Made by a program: the position numbers and the translations under genes
Part shown: in pieces, positions 46,812-55,930 of the stretch
Numbering within the stretch: the first letter of the stretch is position 1
How the letters are laid out: every line of letters starts with the position of its first letter
The notes under the pieces: generated by a model
The model's input: only the letters and a program-made list of their open reading frames with translations
Database searches by the model: none
What the model was told of the DNA's origin: nothing
NCBI GenBank assembly: GCA_018401875.1
Contig: JAGYJZ010000013.1
Location: 21,922 to 85,921 of the forward strand
Length of the DNA stretch: 64,000 nucleotides
Source of the DNA: Salibacteraceae bacterium
Lineage (GTDB): Bacteria > Bacteroidota > Bacteroidia > Flavobacteriales_G > Salibacteraceae
Direction of reading: 5' to 3'

Positions 46812-46897
46812 TACCTCCTGCTGCTGCACTTGCTGCCGAAAACTCAATCTCAATGGTAAATTAGATCGCGTGATGTAGCTTTGAAAAAAGATTATCC

Positions 46898-48394
46898 ATG
46901 AAGCACCTTCTTACATTATTGCTCTTCACCACTGTGCTCAGAGGATTTGGCATTGACGCATATTTCAATCATGCTGTTTTTCATACACCTGAAGGTGATG
47001 CATACGTTGAAACTCACATGCTTTTCAACGCTTCATCGCTGCGATTTATGAATAGTGCAAACGGCTACCAATCAAAAGTTGAACTGACCTACATTTTTGA
47101 ATTGGATGGTAAAGTCGCTGATTTCTCAAAAAAGATTGTAAAAAGTCCATTTGTGCAAGACTCAGTCAATGCGATTGTTGACTTTTTGGATGTACAACGC
47201 TTCAACTTGGCCCCAGAAAGCTATAAGTTATCGATCAAACTCCGCGATATCAACAATCCGAAAGACAGCGGCACGATCGTTCAAAAGATCACCATTGCAG
47301 CGCCCATAGAATCAGCGTTTTTTAGTGATTTGATCTACCTCGACACGATATTTCCCAACGCTGGAAAAACCTCGCCATACACCCGAGGAAACTATGATAT
47401 GATTCCGCGTATCTCGGGTTACCACGGACCAAACAATAAATCAGCAGGCATTTACACCGAGTTGTATCAATCGGAAATTGCGCTCGCAGGCAATGATGAC
47501 TACATTGTTTTGTTAGACCTTATCGACCCAAAAACAGACGAGGCGCTGGGTGAGTTTCGCGTGATGAAACGATTCAAGGGCAATGAAATTCAGCCGATTG
47601 TGCACAAATGGAATATCGAAAACCTCCCCACGGGCAATTTTTTAGTGCGATTGGAAGCACGCGATAGAAACAACGTTATAATTGCCTCAAAATCAAGTCT
47701 GATGCAGCGCCACAGCTTTGTTCCTGCATCTGATTCATTGGACGATTTTCAAATCAACTCAACCTTTGCTGGGCGTATTCACAACGAAGACTCACTGAGA
47801 AATATAGTGTACTGCATGCGCTATGCCGGTTCGGTGTATGAAGAAAACTACATTGAAGACCATTGGCAAACCGCAGACACCACTGAATTAAGGCGATTCT
47901 TTTACACCTTTTGGAGAGAGAGAAACAGTGTTGACCCCGAATCAAGCTGGAAAAAATATGAACAAGGCATCGCTTATGTAGAAGAAGAATTTAGTTTAGG
48001 AAACAGGAGAAGGCACGCTTGCGCTACTGACCGGGCACGTGTTTATTTAAAATATGGAAAGCCAAACACGCGGGTCATCCAAAACCGCGAACCAAATGCA
48101 TCGCCTTACGAAATATGGCACTATTACAAAACTCCAAGGAAATCGAACGCGAAGTTTGTCTTCTACGACCGAAGCCTCGTTACCAATGAATATGTGCTGT
48201 TGCACTCAAACGTACCGGGCGAACAAGTTGATTATTCATGGTATTTACAGCTCTCAACGCCTTCTGTGGCACCTTCAGGAAATGACGAGCCTTTATCGAA
48301 CTCAGGCGATGTAATCGACTACAATAATTTGAACGGAATACAGATGAATTCAGTGGGAAGCAGAGCCCTCGACTTCTGGAATAATCCGCGCTAA
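46898..48394 (+). CDS. GWxTD-domain secreted protein
   Basis: 498 residues: signal peptide (1-17), an N-terminal beta-rich region, and the GWxTD domain in the C-terminal part, where the family signature appears as ACATDRARVYLKYGKPNTRV (about 369-388) followed by EIWHYYKTP. GWxTD proteins are widespread in Bacteroidota and unstudied; several are surface lipoproteins or secreted. No lipobox is seen here, only a signal peptide. It is followed directly by the tRNA-Lys promoter. Confidence 0.85.
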   Translation: MKHLLTLLLFTTVLRGFGIDAYFNHAVFHTPEGDAYVETHMLFNASSLRFMNSANGYQSKVELTYIFELDGKVADFSKKIVKSPFVQDSVNAIVDFLDVQRFNLAPESYKLSIKLRDINNPKDSGTIVQKITIAAPIESAFFSDLIYLDTIFPNAGKTSPYTRGNYDMIPRISGYHGPNNKSAGIYTELYQSEIALAGNDDYIVLLDLIDPKTDEALGEFRVMKRFKGNEIQPIVHKWNIENLPTGNFLVRLEARDRNNVIIASKSSLMQRHSFVPASDSLDDFQINSTFAGRIHNEDSLRNIVYCMRYAGSVYEENYIEDHWQTADTTELRRFFYTFWRERNSVDPESSWKKYEQGIAYVEEEFSLGNRRRHACATDRARVYLKYGKPNTRVIQNREPNASPYEIWHYYKTPRKSNAKFVFYDRSLVTNEYVLLHSNVPGEQVDYSWYLQLSTPSVAPSGNDEPLSNSGDVIDYNNLNGIQMNSVGSRALDFWNNPR

Positions 48395-48425
48395 TTATTG
48401 GATTTATCAAATAATTACAAAAGCA

Positions 48426-48456
48426 TTTGATTTCGTTAAAGATGATTCTATATTTG
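48426..48456 (+). promoter_or_regulatory. Promoter of tRNA-Lys
   Basis: TTTG (48426-48429), 19-bp spacer, TATATTTG (48449-48456): both elements match the Bacteroidota consensus exactly. The tRNA begins 17 bp later. Confidence 0.75.
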
Positions 48457-48472
48457 CACCCCTTCAAAAAGA

Positions 48473-48545
48473 GACTCGGTAGCTCAGCTGGTAGAGCAAT
48501 ACACTTTTAATGTATGGGTCCTGGGTTCGAGTCCCAGCCGGGTCA
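48473..48545 (+). tRNA. tRNA-Lys (anticodon TTT)
   Basis: 73 nt. Acceptor stem GACTCGG pairs with CCGGGTC (one G-U pair), D-loop AGCTCAGCTGGTAGAGC, anticodon stem ATACA/TGTAT with loop CTTTTAA, anticodon TTT, T-arm CTGGGTTCGAGTCCCAG. Discriminator A at 48545. Confidence 0.97.
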
Positions 48546-48549
48546 CACA

Positions 48550-48579
48550 AACCTCTTCGAATTCGGAGAGGTTTTTTTT
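48550..48579 (+). terminator. tRNA-Lys terminator
   Basis: AACCTCT-TCGAATTCGG-AGAGGTT followed by seven T: strong stem and T-run right after the tRNA. Confidence 0.85.
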
Positions 48580-48589
48580 TGGCAAAAAA

Positions 48590-48620
48590 CAAGCCCCGCT
48601 TTGTTAAACGGGGCTTGAAT
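48590..48620. terminator. Second terminator-like hairpin
   Basis: AAGCCCCG-(10-nt loop)-CGGGGCTT, 8-bp perfect stem. It lies between the tRNA unit and smpB and could end transcription in either direction. Confidence 0.65.
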
Positions 48621-48746
48621 TTAACTAACCATACCCTTAAGATAAATAACCTGACCTTTAGACGAGATGAACAAGTAAACCGTTGGGTGAGCGCCTTGAA
48701 TCGCACACCTGAAAGGAGCTAAATTTTTACCAGTTTTGCAGCACGC

Positions 48747-49199
48747 ATGAAAAACGACATCTACATAAAAAACAGAAAGGCCAAGTTCGAGTTCGAATTA
48801 CTCGAAGATGTAGTGGCGGGCATCATGCTGAAGGGTACGGAAATTAAAAGCATCAGAGAAGGACAAGCCAGCATTAATGAAGCGTTTTGTCAATTCATCG
48901 GGCATGAACTTTGGGTGATCAACATGAATATCGCTGAATATAAGTTCGGCACCTACGCCAACCACGAACCCAAACGACCGAGAAAGCTGCTTCTGGGAGC
49001 GCAAGAACTAAAAAAGTGGCAAAAGAAGGTGAACGAAAAGGGGTTAACCATCGTTCCCACGGCCCTCTTTATCAATGAAAAAGGACTAGCAAAACTCAAG
49101 GTGACATTAGCGCAAGGAAAGAAAACCCACGACAAGCGCGATAGCATTAAAGACAAGGATACCAAGCGTCAACTCGACCGATTAAAGAAATCGTTTTAG
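48747..49199 (+). CDS. smpB: SsrA-binding protein
   Basis: 150 residues, binds tmRNA and guides trans-translation of stalled ribosomes. Signatures: FEFELLEDVVAGIMLKGTEI, SIREGQASINEAFCQF at the N-terminal half, and the basic helical tail GKKTHDKRDSIKDKDTKRQL. Family length. Convergent with the lipocalin-like gene, overlapping 4 bp. Confidence 0.95.
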   Translation: MKNDIYIKNRKAKFEFELLEDVVAGIMLKGTEIKSIREGQASINEAFCQFIGHELWVINMNIAEYKFGTYANHEPKRPRKLLLGAQELKKWQKKVNEKGLTIVPTALFINEKGLAKLKVTLAQGKKTHDKRDSIKDKDTKRQLDRLKKSF

Positions 49200-49810
49200 T
49201 CGGTTTTTGAGAATTTCAATTCAAGCTTCTCAACCCGCTCTTCGAAAGCATTTACCTGCTTTACTTCATAACTCAACCACAATTCTTTATTGGTCAATCG
49301 ATCGATGTCGTAAACAAAAGCATCGGTGGTGTTTTCGGTAATCGTAATATCAATATTCGAACCTTGGTCGGTTCGGGTTGAGCTTACTTCTTCAGGAAAC
49401 AATGCCAATTTTGATTTAGAAGGAGAACTATTCCCTCCCGTGAATTCCCAAATACCTTTTTCATTCGTAGTCAACGCATAAGCGTCAGAGCCATTGAGTG
49501 AGTCTTGGGCAAAGTCCTCTTTTTGAATAGAAGCGTATAACCCATCGCTGTCGAATGTGATGTCCCAACTGAATTCACGCGTATATGAAGTGCTGTCTTC
49601 AGCGGAGTATGTTAAACCCAAGCTGGGGTCGAATGTAATAGAACGAATGTCACCGAACGTTGATGTAAAAGCATACGATTCGATGTTCCAAGTTCCAGTC
49701 AATCGATTCTTTCTTGTGCGTAAAGTTACGCTAGGGTCATCTTCGCCCTTCTTGCACGAGACGGGCGCGATCATGGTCAACACCAAAAAATATACTATCC
49801 ACTTTTTCAT
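49196..49810 (-). CDS. Lipocalin-like lipoprotein
   Basis: 204 residues with a lipoprotein signal (MKKWIVYFLVLTMIAPVSCKK, Cys about 19) and a lipocalin-like beta barrel: LTGTWNIESYAF start, then paired strands with KGIWEFTGG. Probable outer-membrane or periplasmic lipoprotein of unknown ligand. It starts immediately after the stop of the upstream barrel protein, so the two are an operon. Confidence 0.7.
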   Translation of the reverse strand: MKKWIVYFLVLTMIAPVSCKKGEDDPSVTLRTRKNRLTGTWNIESYAFTSTFGDIRSITFDPSLGLTYSAEDSTSYTREFSWDITFDSDGLYASIQKEDFAQDSLNGSDAYALTTNEKGIWEFTGGNSSPSKSKLALFPEEVSSTRTDQGSNIDITITENTTDAFVYDIDRLTNKELWLSYEVKQVNAFEERVEKLELKFSKTD

Positions 49811-50563
49811 TTAGAAGAAATAACCGAAGGTGATTTGAACCATCGGATCAACGATAAAGTTCAAATTTGAAGTTCGTGTCGAGCTCAGGTCGCGGGTAAT
49901 GACATTTGCTCCGCTCACCGGTTCAAATTGCGCCACCTCTTGCCTATCGCCTCCTGTGATAATATTACTGAGGCCCAAGCCGTATTCAACGCCAAAGAAT
50001 AATTTCTGTGCGAAGTAATAGTTCATTCCCAAGCTCAATTTAGCCCCAACTGTGAATCCACCATCCTCCGTAATTGTGCGTACAATGCGAGAAGTTCCTG
50101 TAGTATCAGACACATTTGAAGTGCTATTCGAATTCATTTTTCCGATCACGCCAAACTCAGCATCCACTGCCACATAAGGATCGAGTCTTTTCGTCCCTCG
50201 CAAGTGAAATTCGACCCCTGGTCTGAATGAAACTTTTGATTGGGAAGCGGTAGAGTCGAACTCGACCAAATCTTTACCGATCGAATCTGTTCTTTGTTCT
50301 CGATAACGATAGACATTAGGCGCAATGCCCAAGCGGTAGGTGATATTTTGATTATGCTTGTACCTCAATAAAAGTGAATTTGAATTCACTAAATCACGAT
50401 TCGGACCAAGGCTTATAGAATTAATCAATCCGGATACGTTCACCGTAACCCCAAAATCTTTGTCTTCAGGATAGTAAATGCTAATGGAGTCATTTGATTC
50501 TTGAGCAAATGAACCATTCAATACGCAGAACGAAAGCAAAAAGATGGTCAGTAGTTTTTTCAT
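49811..50563 (-). CDS. Outer-membrane beta-barrel protein
   Basis: 250 residues from ATG at 50563 (signal peptide MKKLLTIFLLSFCVLNGSFAQ). The body is made of alternating strands (NSNSLLLRYKHNQNITYRLG, SLGMNYYFAQKLFFGVEYGL) ending in the aromatic strand PMVQITFGYFF, typical of small OMP_b-brl barrels. Earlier codons to 50599 give no signal peptide and were dropped. Operon with the downstream lipoprotein. Function unknown. Confidence 0.8.
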   Translation of the reverse strand: MKKLLTIFLLSFCVLNGSFAQESNDSISIYYPEDKDFGVTVNVSGLINSISLGPNRDLVNSNSLLLRYKHNQNITYRLGIAPNVYRYREQRTDSIGKDLVEFDSTASQSKVSFRPGVEFHLRGTKRLDPYVAVDAEFGVIGKMNSNSTSNVSDTTGTSRIVRTITEDGGFTVGAKLSLGMNYYFAQKLFFGVEYGLGLSNIITGGDRQEVAQFEPVSGANVITRDLSSTRTSNLNFIVDPMVQITFGYFF

Positions 50564-50608
50564 AAGGTTGAATTTAGGACAGCAGAACGAATCAAACATA
50601 GAAATATT

Positions 50609-51265
50609 TTAATCGCCCGTGTCAGTTCGCTCGAGCATGGGCACAAATTGAAAATCGCCATGGACGGAAATTTCAAACTCATTTTCATCCACTTTATCAA
50701 GGGTGGTCATGTGCTGCACACCATTAAAGTCGCCCACCGGAATCACCATTCGTCCGCCTACTTTGAGCTGACGCTTCAAATCGTCTGGAACATGCGGTGC
50801 ACCGCATGTAACTAATATTTTATCAAACGGAGCAAATGCTGCCTTGCCCGCGTAACCATCACCGTAAAAGCAACGTGCCTTGTAGCCCATCTCTTCGAGC
50901 AAGGTTTGACTCTTTAAGTGCAACGCATGCTGGCGCTCGATGGTAAAAATTTTCATTCCAAGTTTTGCCAGTACAGCAGTTTGATAGCCACTTCCTGTGC
51001 CAATTTCAAGAATTTTTTCGCGCTTTTTCGGATTGAGTAAACTGGTTTGAAAAGCCACCGTGTAGGGCTGTGAAATGGTTTGGCCTGACCCAATTGGGAA
51101 GGCTTTGTCTTCATAAGCCATGTGCAAGAAGGCAGTATCGAAAAAGAAAAGATGCCTCGGGATATCCATCATCGCCTCCAAAACCGTCTCATTTTCTATG
51201 CCTTTTAGGCGAAGTTCTTCGATGAGCTTCTTCCTCATTCCTTTGTGTTTTAGCGTGTCTGTCAT
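50609..51265 (-). CDS. pcm: Protein-L-isoaspartate O-methyltransferase
   Basis: 218 residues; repairs isoaspartyl residues using SAM. Motifs: VLEAMMDIPRHLFF, GSGQTISQPYTVAFQ, ILEIGTGSGYQTAVLAKLG (motif I), KILVTCGAPHVPDDL and MVIPVGDFNGVQHM. Family length. Monocistronic; divergent from the oxidoreductase. Confidence 0.95.
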   Translation of the reverse strand: MTDTLKHKGMRKKLIEELRLKGIENETVLEAMMDIPRHLFFFDTAFLHMAYEDKAFPIGSGQTISQPYTVAFQTSLLNPKKREKILEIGTGSGYQTAVLAKLGMKIFTIERQHALHLKSQTLLEEMGYKARCFYGDGYAGKAAFAPFDKILVTCGAPHVPDDLKRQLKVGGRMVIPVGDFNGVQHMTTLDKVDENEFEISVHGDFQFVPMLERTDTGD

Positions 51266-51324
51266 CGTGGCTTCGAAAATATCTATTTCGACAATGGAAT
51301 GTTAAACGAATGTTTGATTGTTTA

Positions 51325-51354
51325 TTGACAACTCGTTATTTGAAAAGACCTTTG
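51325..51354 (+). promoter_or_regulatory. Promoter before the oxidoreductase operon
   Basis: TTG (51325-51327), 19-bp spacer, GACCTTTG (51347-51354), one base from TAnnTTTG; the ATG at 51365 is about 4 bp past the predicted start, another nearly leaderless gene. Confidence 0.5.
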
Positions 51355-51364
51355 CTACATTACT

Positions 51365-52360
51365 ATGAGTAAAATCAAACTAGGCATATTAGGAGCTGGC
51401 CACTTAGGCAAAATCCACATCAAGCTTTCACTAGAGTTAAAAGACCATTTCGAATTAATCGGTTTTTTCGATCCTGATCACGGAAAAGCAGCGGAGGCCA
51501 AGGAATCATTTCACATCAAAGCGTTTGATTCAATGGAAGCCCTAGTTGATGCATCGGACGCTGTAAGTATTGTAACACCCACGTTATCTCACTTTGAATG
51601 CGCTATTTATGCCTTGCGCAATGGCAAGCACATCTTTATTGAAAAACCTGTTACGCATACCATTGAAGAAGCAAAAAAGCTCGTTGAGCTTGCCCACGAA
51701 GCCAAAGTAAAGGTTCAAGTCGGCCACATCGAGCGATTCAATCCTGCTTTTACAAGCGTGAAAGAGCATTTTAACCATGTAATGTTTGTTGAAACGCACC
51801 GACTTTCACAATTCAATCCGCGAGGCACCGATGTGTCAGTGGTACTCGACTTAATGATTCACGACATCGACATTGTATTGAGTGTGGTTAAAGCCAATCT
51901 AAGAAAAACAAGCGCCAGCGGAGTTGCAGTAATCAGCGAAACACCTGACATATGCAATGCGCGTTTGGAATTCGACAACGGCTGCGTGGCCAACCTTACA
52001 GCGAGTCGTATTTCCCTGAAAAACATGCGTAAATCGAGATTTTTTCAGAAAAACGCTTACATCTCTGTCGACTTTCTTGAAAAAAAATCAGAGTTGGTGC
52101 GCATTCAAAATGCCGATGACCGCAACCCATTTGCCATCACTTTCGATCCTGAAAACGGCAAAGAACCTAAGCAACTCATTTTTGAAAATCCTGAAGTTCA
52201 ACCTTCTAATGCACTTCTCGATGAATTGAAGGCATTTGCCGAATGCATCAAACACGACACGAAACCGGTCGTTACCATCGAAGATGGCTTCCAAGCCATA
52301 CAAGTTGCCAACCAAATTCTTGAGCAACTTAGTTATTCGAATTCTATTTTCGCAGAGTAA
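51365..52360 (+). CDS. Gfo/Idh/MocA-family oxidoreductase
   Basis: 331 residues; Rossmann NAD(P) site GILGAGHLGKIHIK at the N-terminus, FIEKPVTHTIEEAKKLVELA (the EKP motif), and a C-terminal dimerisation domain. The family reduces or isomerises sugars, often in nucleotide-sugar pathways. It sits two genes before a WcaJ-like transferase, so a role in surface polysaccharide or N-acetyl sugar metabolism is plausible but unproven. Confidence 0.9.
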   Translation: MSKIKLGILGAGHLGKIHIKLSLELKDHFELIGFFDPDHGKAAEAKESFHIKAFDSMEALVDASDAVSIVTPTLSHFECAIYALRNGKHIFIEKPVTHTIEEAKKLVELAHEAKVKVQVGHIERFNPAFTSVKEHFNHVMFVETHRLSQFNPRGTDVSVVLDLMIHDIDIVLSVVKANLRKTSASGVAVISETPDICNARLEFDNGCVANLTASRISLKNMRKSRFFQKNAYISVDFLEKKSELVRIQNADDRNPFAITFDPENGKEPKQLIFENPEVQPSNALLDELKAFAECIKHDTKPVVTIEDGFQAIQVANQILEQLSYSNSIFAE

Positions 52361-52430
52361 TTTAAGAGCGGAGGCACTAAAAGCTAAGATTGCTCGTTTA
52401 CCTCTATCCAAACCCCTATTGAAGAAGTTG

Positions 52431-53330
52431 ATGAATATCAAAGTCGATTTGCTAAGTGCTTTATTGCTGCTCTTTATTGGGTTTAGTTCCTGTAGCTTAT
52501 TCGACAAAACTGAACCTACACCTGCTTGGATACGCATAGAGAAAATTGACCTCGTTGACAATCCTTCTGTAAATGAAGGCTCTTTATCCAATGACATCAC
52601 CGATGCGTGGGTTTATATTGACGACAACATTATTGGCATGTTCGAACTGCCAGCAAACATACCCATACTCGAAGAAGGCCAGCATCAATTATTGGTTGGC
52701 CCAGGCATAAAAGTTTCAGCAATATCTACATTGCGTGACAACTATCTTTTTTACGAAGCTTATGAAACCACGGTCAATTTAATCCCTGGTAAAGTGCTGA
52801 CCGTTGAGCCTCAAGTGCGGTACCGCGATGAAGGAGTCAATTACTTGTATTATGTGGTGGAAGATTTTGAGGATAGCTTCATTGAAATGAGTGCGATTTC
52901 TGGTAGCGATGTTTCCATTCTGCGAACTACCGATCCTCAATATACGTTTGAAGGAAAAGGTTCGGGCATAGTTAGAATAAGTGACACAACATCAGCTGTT
53001 GGGTTCAGAACCTCAGAGAATATTCAGTTTTCGATCAACGGAAAGGCTGTTTATTTAGAGATTGACTACTATACTGAATTTGATTTAACCATTGGCTTAC
53101 ACATTGATAACGGACCGTTAAGTGCTCAAACTTTGGATTACCTTACCCTAAAAGCTTCAGACAGCGGTGATATAAAGTGGCGCAAAGTTTACATCGCGTT
53201 GACTTCTGTGTTAAGTCGTGCCACCAACTTTCAGTTTGGATACGTGTATTTTGTACCAAACATCAATGAGGGTGCTCCAAAAAACGGAGTGGTACTGATC
53301 GACAACATTAAAATTATGAGTCAGATTTGA
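52431..53330 (+). CDS. Lipoprotein of unknown function
   Basis: 299 residues from the ATG at 52431; earlier codons lie inside the oxidoreductase gene and are not credible. Lipoprotein signal with lipobox FIGFSSC (Cys about 21). The rest is beta-rich, with a WIRIEKIDLVDNPS start, a TFEGKGSGIVRISDTT stretch and a C-terminal carbohydrate-binding-like fold (ISFS, IDYYTEFDLTIGLHIDNGP). No family recognised. It overlaps the next gene by 4 bp and is likely co-expressed with it. Confidence 0.7.
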   Translation: MNIKVDLLSALLLLFIGFSSCSLFDKTEPTPAWIRIEKIDLVDNPSVNEGSLSNDITDAWVYIDDNIIGMFELPANIPILEEGQHQLLVGPGIKVSAISTLRDNYLFYEAYETTVNLIPGKVLTVEPQVRYRDEGVNYLYYVVEDFEDSFIEMSAISGSDVSILRTTDPQYTFEGKGSGIVRISDTTSAVGFRTSENIQFSINGKAVYLEIDYYTEFDLTIGLHIDNGPLSAQTLDYLTLKASDSGDIKWRKVYIALTSVLSRATNFQFGYVYFVPNINEGAPKNGVVLIDNIKIMSQI

Positions 53331-54739
53331 ACCAACGTCTCCAAGCATTAAAGTACTTATTGAGTGATGCTATCGCTGCTGCACTTGCCTATTTCGCAGT
53401 ATTTACTTTTCGAAAAATAGTTATCGAGTCGCGCGTTTTTGGCGATACGATGATCATCTATGACAGCAAGTTCTTCTTCAGTTTGATTGCCATCGTGCTG
53501 TTTTGGTTGAGTCTTTATGTAATTATTGGTGTGTATAAAAGCCCATATAGAAGGTCACGTCTCAAAGAATTCACCCAAACATTCACCATCAGTCTTGCAG
53601 GTTCCATATTCTTATTCTTCACGATCATTCTTGACGACTTTATCGATAGTTACAAAAGCTATTATTTCTCATTCTCAATTTTATTTGGTGTGCACTTTAT
53701 TTTCACTGAATTGGGAAGGTTCACAATATCGAGCATAACAGCGCGAAAAATTCACAATAGGATTATTGGATTTAACACCTTAATCATAGGCAGCAACGAA
53801 AACGCCTTACACCTGTTTGAAGAGTTGGAAAGTCAAAAGAAATCGTCAGGCTTTTTCATCAAAGGCTTTGTTCACATCAACGGGGGCAAAAACCACGCGC
53901 TTCATGGTAAAGTGGAACACCTCGGGCATTTCAACGATGTAGAAGATGTGATCAAAGAACACGAAATAGAAGATGTAATTATTGCCCTAGAATCAAGCGA
54001 GCACGATAAAATCGGGCAAGTTCTCAATGCACTCGATGGATTGGTGAGCAATGTAAAAATCATCCCAAAGATGTACGACATTCTGAGCGGCCAGGTAAAA
54101 ATGTCGTCCATTTTAGGCGCGCCACTTATCGACATTAACCAGCAGATTATGCCGGTGTGGCAGCAATCGTTCAAGCGTATTTTTGACGTGCTGGTCTCAA
54201 TTGTTAGCTTGGTAATTCTTCTCCCGCTATTTATAGTGATCGCCTTTATTGTAAAACTCGGCTCTAAAGGAAGTATAATCTACTCGCACGAGCGCATAGG
54301 AAAGAAAGGCAAACCTTTTCAGATCTATAAATTTAGATCGATGTATGAAAATGCTGAGAAAGATGGCCCTGCCCTTTCGAGCGAAAACGACACCAGAATC
54401 ACGCCATTTGGCAAATTCCTGCGCAGGAGCAGAATGGACGAATTGCCTCAATTTTACAACGTTCTGATTGGTGATATGAGCATGGTAGGTCCGCGGCCTG
54501 AGCGAAAGTTCTACATCGATCAAATTGTGAAAAGAGCACCGCACTACAAGCATTTACAGACCGTAAGGCCCGGAATAACATCTTGGGGACAAGTAAAATA
54601 CGGTTACGCTGAAAATGTTGATCAAATGATCGAGCGGTTGAAATTTGACGTGCTGTACATAGAAAACATGTCGCTGTTGGTTGATTTCAAAATATTGATC
54701 TACACCGTGCTGATCGTCTTGCAAGGACGAGGAAAATAA
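53327..54739 (+). CDS. Undecaprenyl-phosphate sugar phosphotransferase (WcaJ-like)
   Basis: 470 residues: four N-terminal transmembrane helices, a Rossmann-like middle (GFNTLIIGSNENALHLFEEL), a fifth helix (about 290-310), and the C-terminal catalytic domain with KFRSMYENAEKDGP, FLRRSRMDELPQFYNVLIGD and MVGPRPE. The enzyme starts exopolysaccharide or capsule repeat units by moving a sugar phosphate to the lipid carrier. Last gene of its unit, with a strong terminator after it. Confidence 0.9.
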   Translation: MNQRLQALKYLLSDAIAAALAYFAVFTFRKIVIESRVFGDTMIIYDSKFFFSLIAIVLFWLSLYVIIGVYKSPYRRSRLKEFTQTFTISLAGSIFLFFTIILDDFIDSYKSYYFSFSILFGVHFIFTELGRFTISSITARKIHNRIIGFNTLIIGSNENALHLFEELESQKKSSGFFIKGFVHINGGKNHALHGKVEHLGHFNDVEDVIKEHEIEDVIIALESSEHDKIGQVLNALDGLVSNVKIIPKMYDILSGQVKMSSILGAPLIDINQQIMPVWQQSFKRIFDVLVSIVSLVILLPLFIVIAFIVKLGSKGSIIYSHERIGKKGKPFQIYKFRSMYENAEKDGPALSSENDTRITPFGKFLRRSRMDELPQFYNVLIGDMSMVGPRPERKFYIDQIVKRAPHYKHLQTVRPGITSWGQVKYGYAENVDQMIERLKFDVLYIENMSLLVDFKILIYTVLIVLQGRGK

Positions 54740-54760
54740 GCTTTGAAATTGCTGCATAAA

Positions 54761-54789
54761 AAAAGCCCGAACACTTGTTCGGGCTTTTT
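54761..54789 (+). terminator. Terminator between wcaJ-like and siaC
   Basis: AAAAGCCCGAAC-ACTT-GTTCGGGCTTTTT: stem of 11-12 bp with A and T runs on both sides, so it serves both convergent genes. Confidence 0.9.
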
Positions 54790-54810
54790 AATTCAATTAA
54801 GGTTATTGGC

Positions 54811-55191
54811 TTACATTTCCTCCATTTCAATCATCTTGAATGGGATGTTAATGATGGCTTGATAATCTTCACCTGCTTCGAGCATGTCTTCATCATCTTC
54901 TTCATAATGCCAATTGATGGTAATGTTTGTTTTACCATTTACAGATTCTAATTTCTTGAATACATCGAGGATGCATTTTGACGAACTTGTGTTGAAGTAT
55001 TCCAATTGAATATTCACCACAGTATTTGACTTGGCACTGTCACCATAGTTACCAATCCAATCTACAAGTGGCTTGTAGAATTCAATAGCATTTTCAGGAA
55101 TTGATCTTCCTTTTACTTCAAGAATACCTGACTCGGCATCGAAATTAACAGTTGGTGTTTTGGGTGTTCCTTCAATTTTGATTGGATCCAT
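54811..55191 (-). CDS. siaC: SiaC-family regulatory phosphoprotein
   Basis: 126 residues, DUF1987/SiaC: MDPIKIEGTPKTPTVNFDAE, LEVKGRSIPENAIEFYKPLV and LEYFNTSSSKCILDVFKKLE, where the phosphorylatable Thr/Ser lies in FNTSSSK. In Pseudomonas, SiaC controls the cyclase SiaD after phosphorylation by SiaB. It is 30 bp downstream of the siaB-like gene in the same direction. Confidence 0.9.
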   Translation of the reverse strand: MDPIKIEGTPKTPTVNFDAESGILEVKGRSIPENAIEFYKPLVDWIGNYGDSAKSNTVVNIQLEYFNTSSSKCILDVFKKLESVNGKTNITINWHYEEDDEDMLEAGEDYQAIINIPFKMIEMEEM

Positions 55192-55221
55192 CGTCTTTCG
55201 TTTATTTAAGAGAATACAAGG

Positions 55222-55800
55222 TTATACTTTAATTTTCAAAATGTAAAGCCCGAAATGATCATTTACATCACTAAAATTATACTCGAGCTTATTTCCTGAC
55301 TTTCGGGCGATATCAATCATACCTAAGCCTCCACCGCCATGCACACTGTATTGACCATTATCAAGCACCTCTTTGTAATACTCTCGAAGACCATCTTTAT
55401 CGAGCGAATTGATCTTGTCTAATTTAGCACGCAGTGGGGCAATGTTTTCGGTTTCGATAAAGTTGGCCGTCAAAATTGAATACTCACTTTCTTTCCTGCC
55501 GAGGACAAACGCAGCCGTTCTGCTTTCTGTGTCATTGCCATTGGACATGGCGTCTGTGTGGTGGTATAAATTCTGAAGACCTTCAACCAAAATGTTGTAC
55601 ACTTTACGCTGCTTTTTAAAGTCTTCTTCAGTGTTTTCAAGCTTTTGTTCAACCTCACCCAAAATACTGCCAATGCGCTCTTCGTTGACCTCACCATGAA
55701 AATTCATGAGGAGCTTCGCGTCAGTAAATTGTCCGACAAAATCTGAAATGATCTTACTTTCCAACAGTATTTCCAAAAGGTTTGAGCAAATATAAGGCAT
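55222..55800 (-). CDS. siaB: SiaB-family protein kinase
   Basis: 192 residues from ATG at 55800 (seven earlier codons are possible). The GHKL-like kinase features are LVEGLQNLYHHTDAM (the N-box region) and the glycine-rich GGGGLGMIDIARKSG. SiaB kinases phosphorylate SiaC-type proteins. No diguanylate cyclase or PP2C phosphatase (SiaD, SiaA) is in the neighbourhood, so the output differs from Pseudomonas or is encoded elsewhere. Confidence 0.9.
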   Translation of the reverse strand: MPYICSNLLEILLESKIISDFVGQFTDAKLLMNFHGEVNEERIGSILGEVEQKLENTEEDFKKQRKVYNILVEGLQNLYHHTDAMSNGNDTESRTAAFVLGRKESEYSILTANFIETENIAPLRAKLDKINSLDKDGLREYYKEVLDNGQYSVHGGGGLGMIDIARKSGNKLEYNFSDVNDHFGLYILKIKV

Positions 55801-55894
55801 AAAACAAATCGTGAAGATCAATCCATTTCTAAACGTTTCAGCATTCGATTGTTAGTTGATCAACTGTTTTATTAAAAATCAACGTATCCTTTGC

Positions 55895-55902
55895 TACATT
55901 TG
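55895..55902 (+). promoter_or_regulatory. Promoter -7 element of the S46 peptidase gene
   Basis: TACATTTG, perfect TAnnTTTG, 29 bp before the ATG. The -33 box is not obvious. Confidence 0.45.
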
Positions 55903-55930
55903 GCCTCCCAAAAAGATAAATTATATAAGA

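Noticed and set aside
52236..52430. Upstream extension of the 52431 lipoprotein
   Set aside because: It lies inside the oxidoreductase coding sequence in another frame and lacks a signal peptide; the ATG at 52431 gives a proper lipobox.
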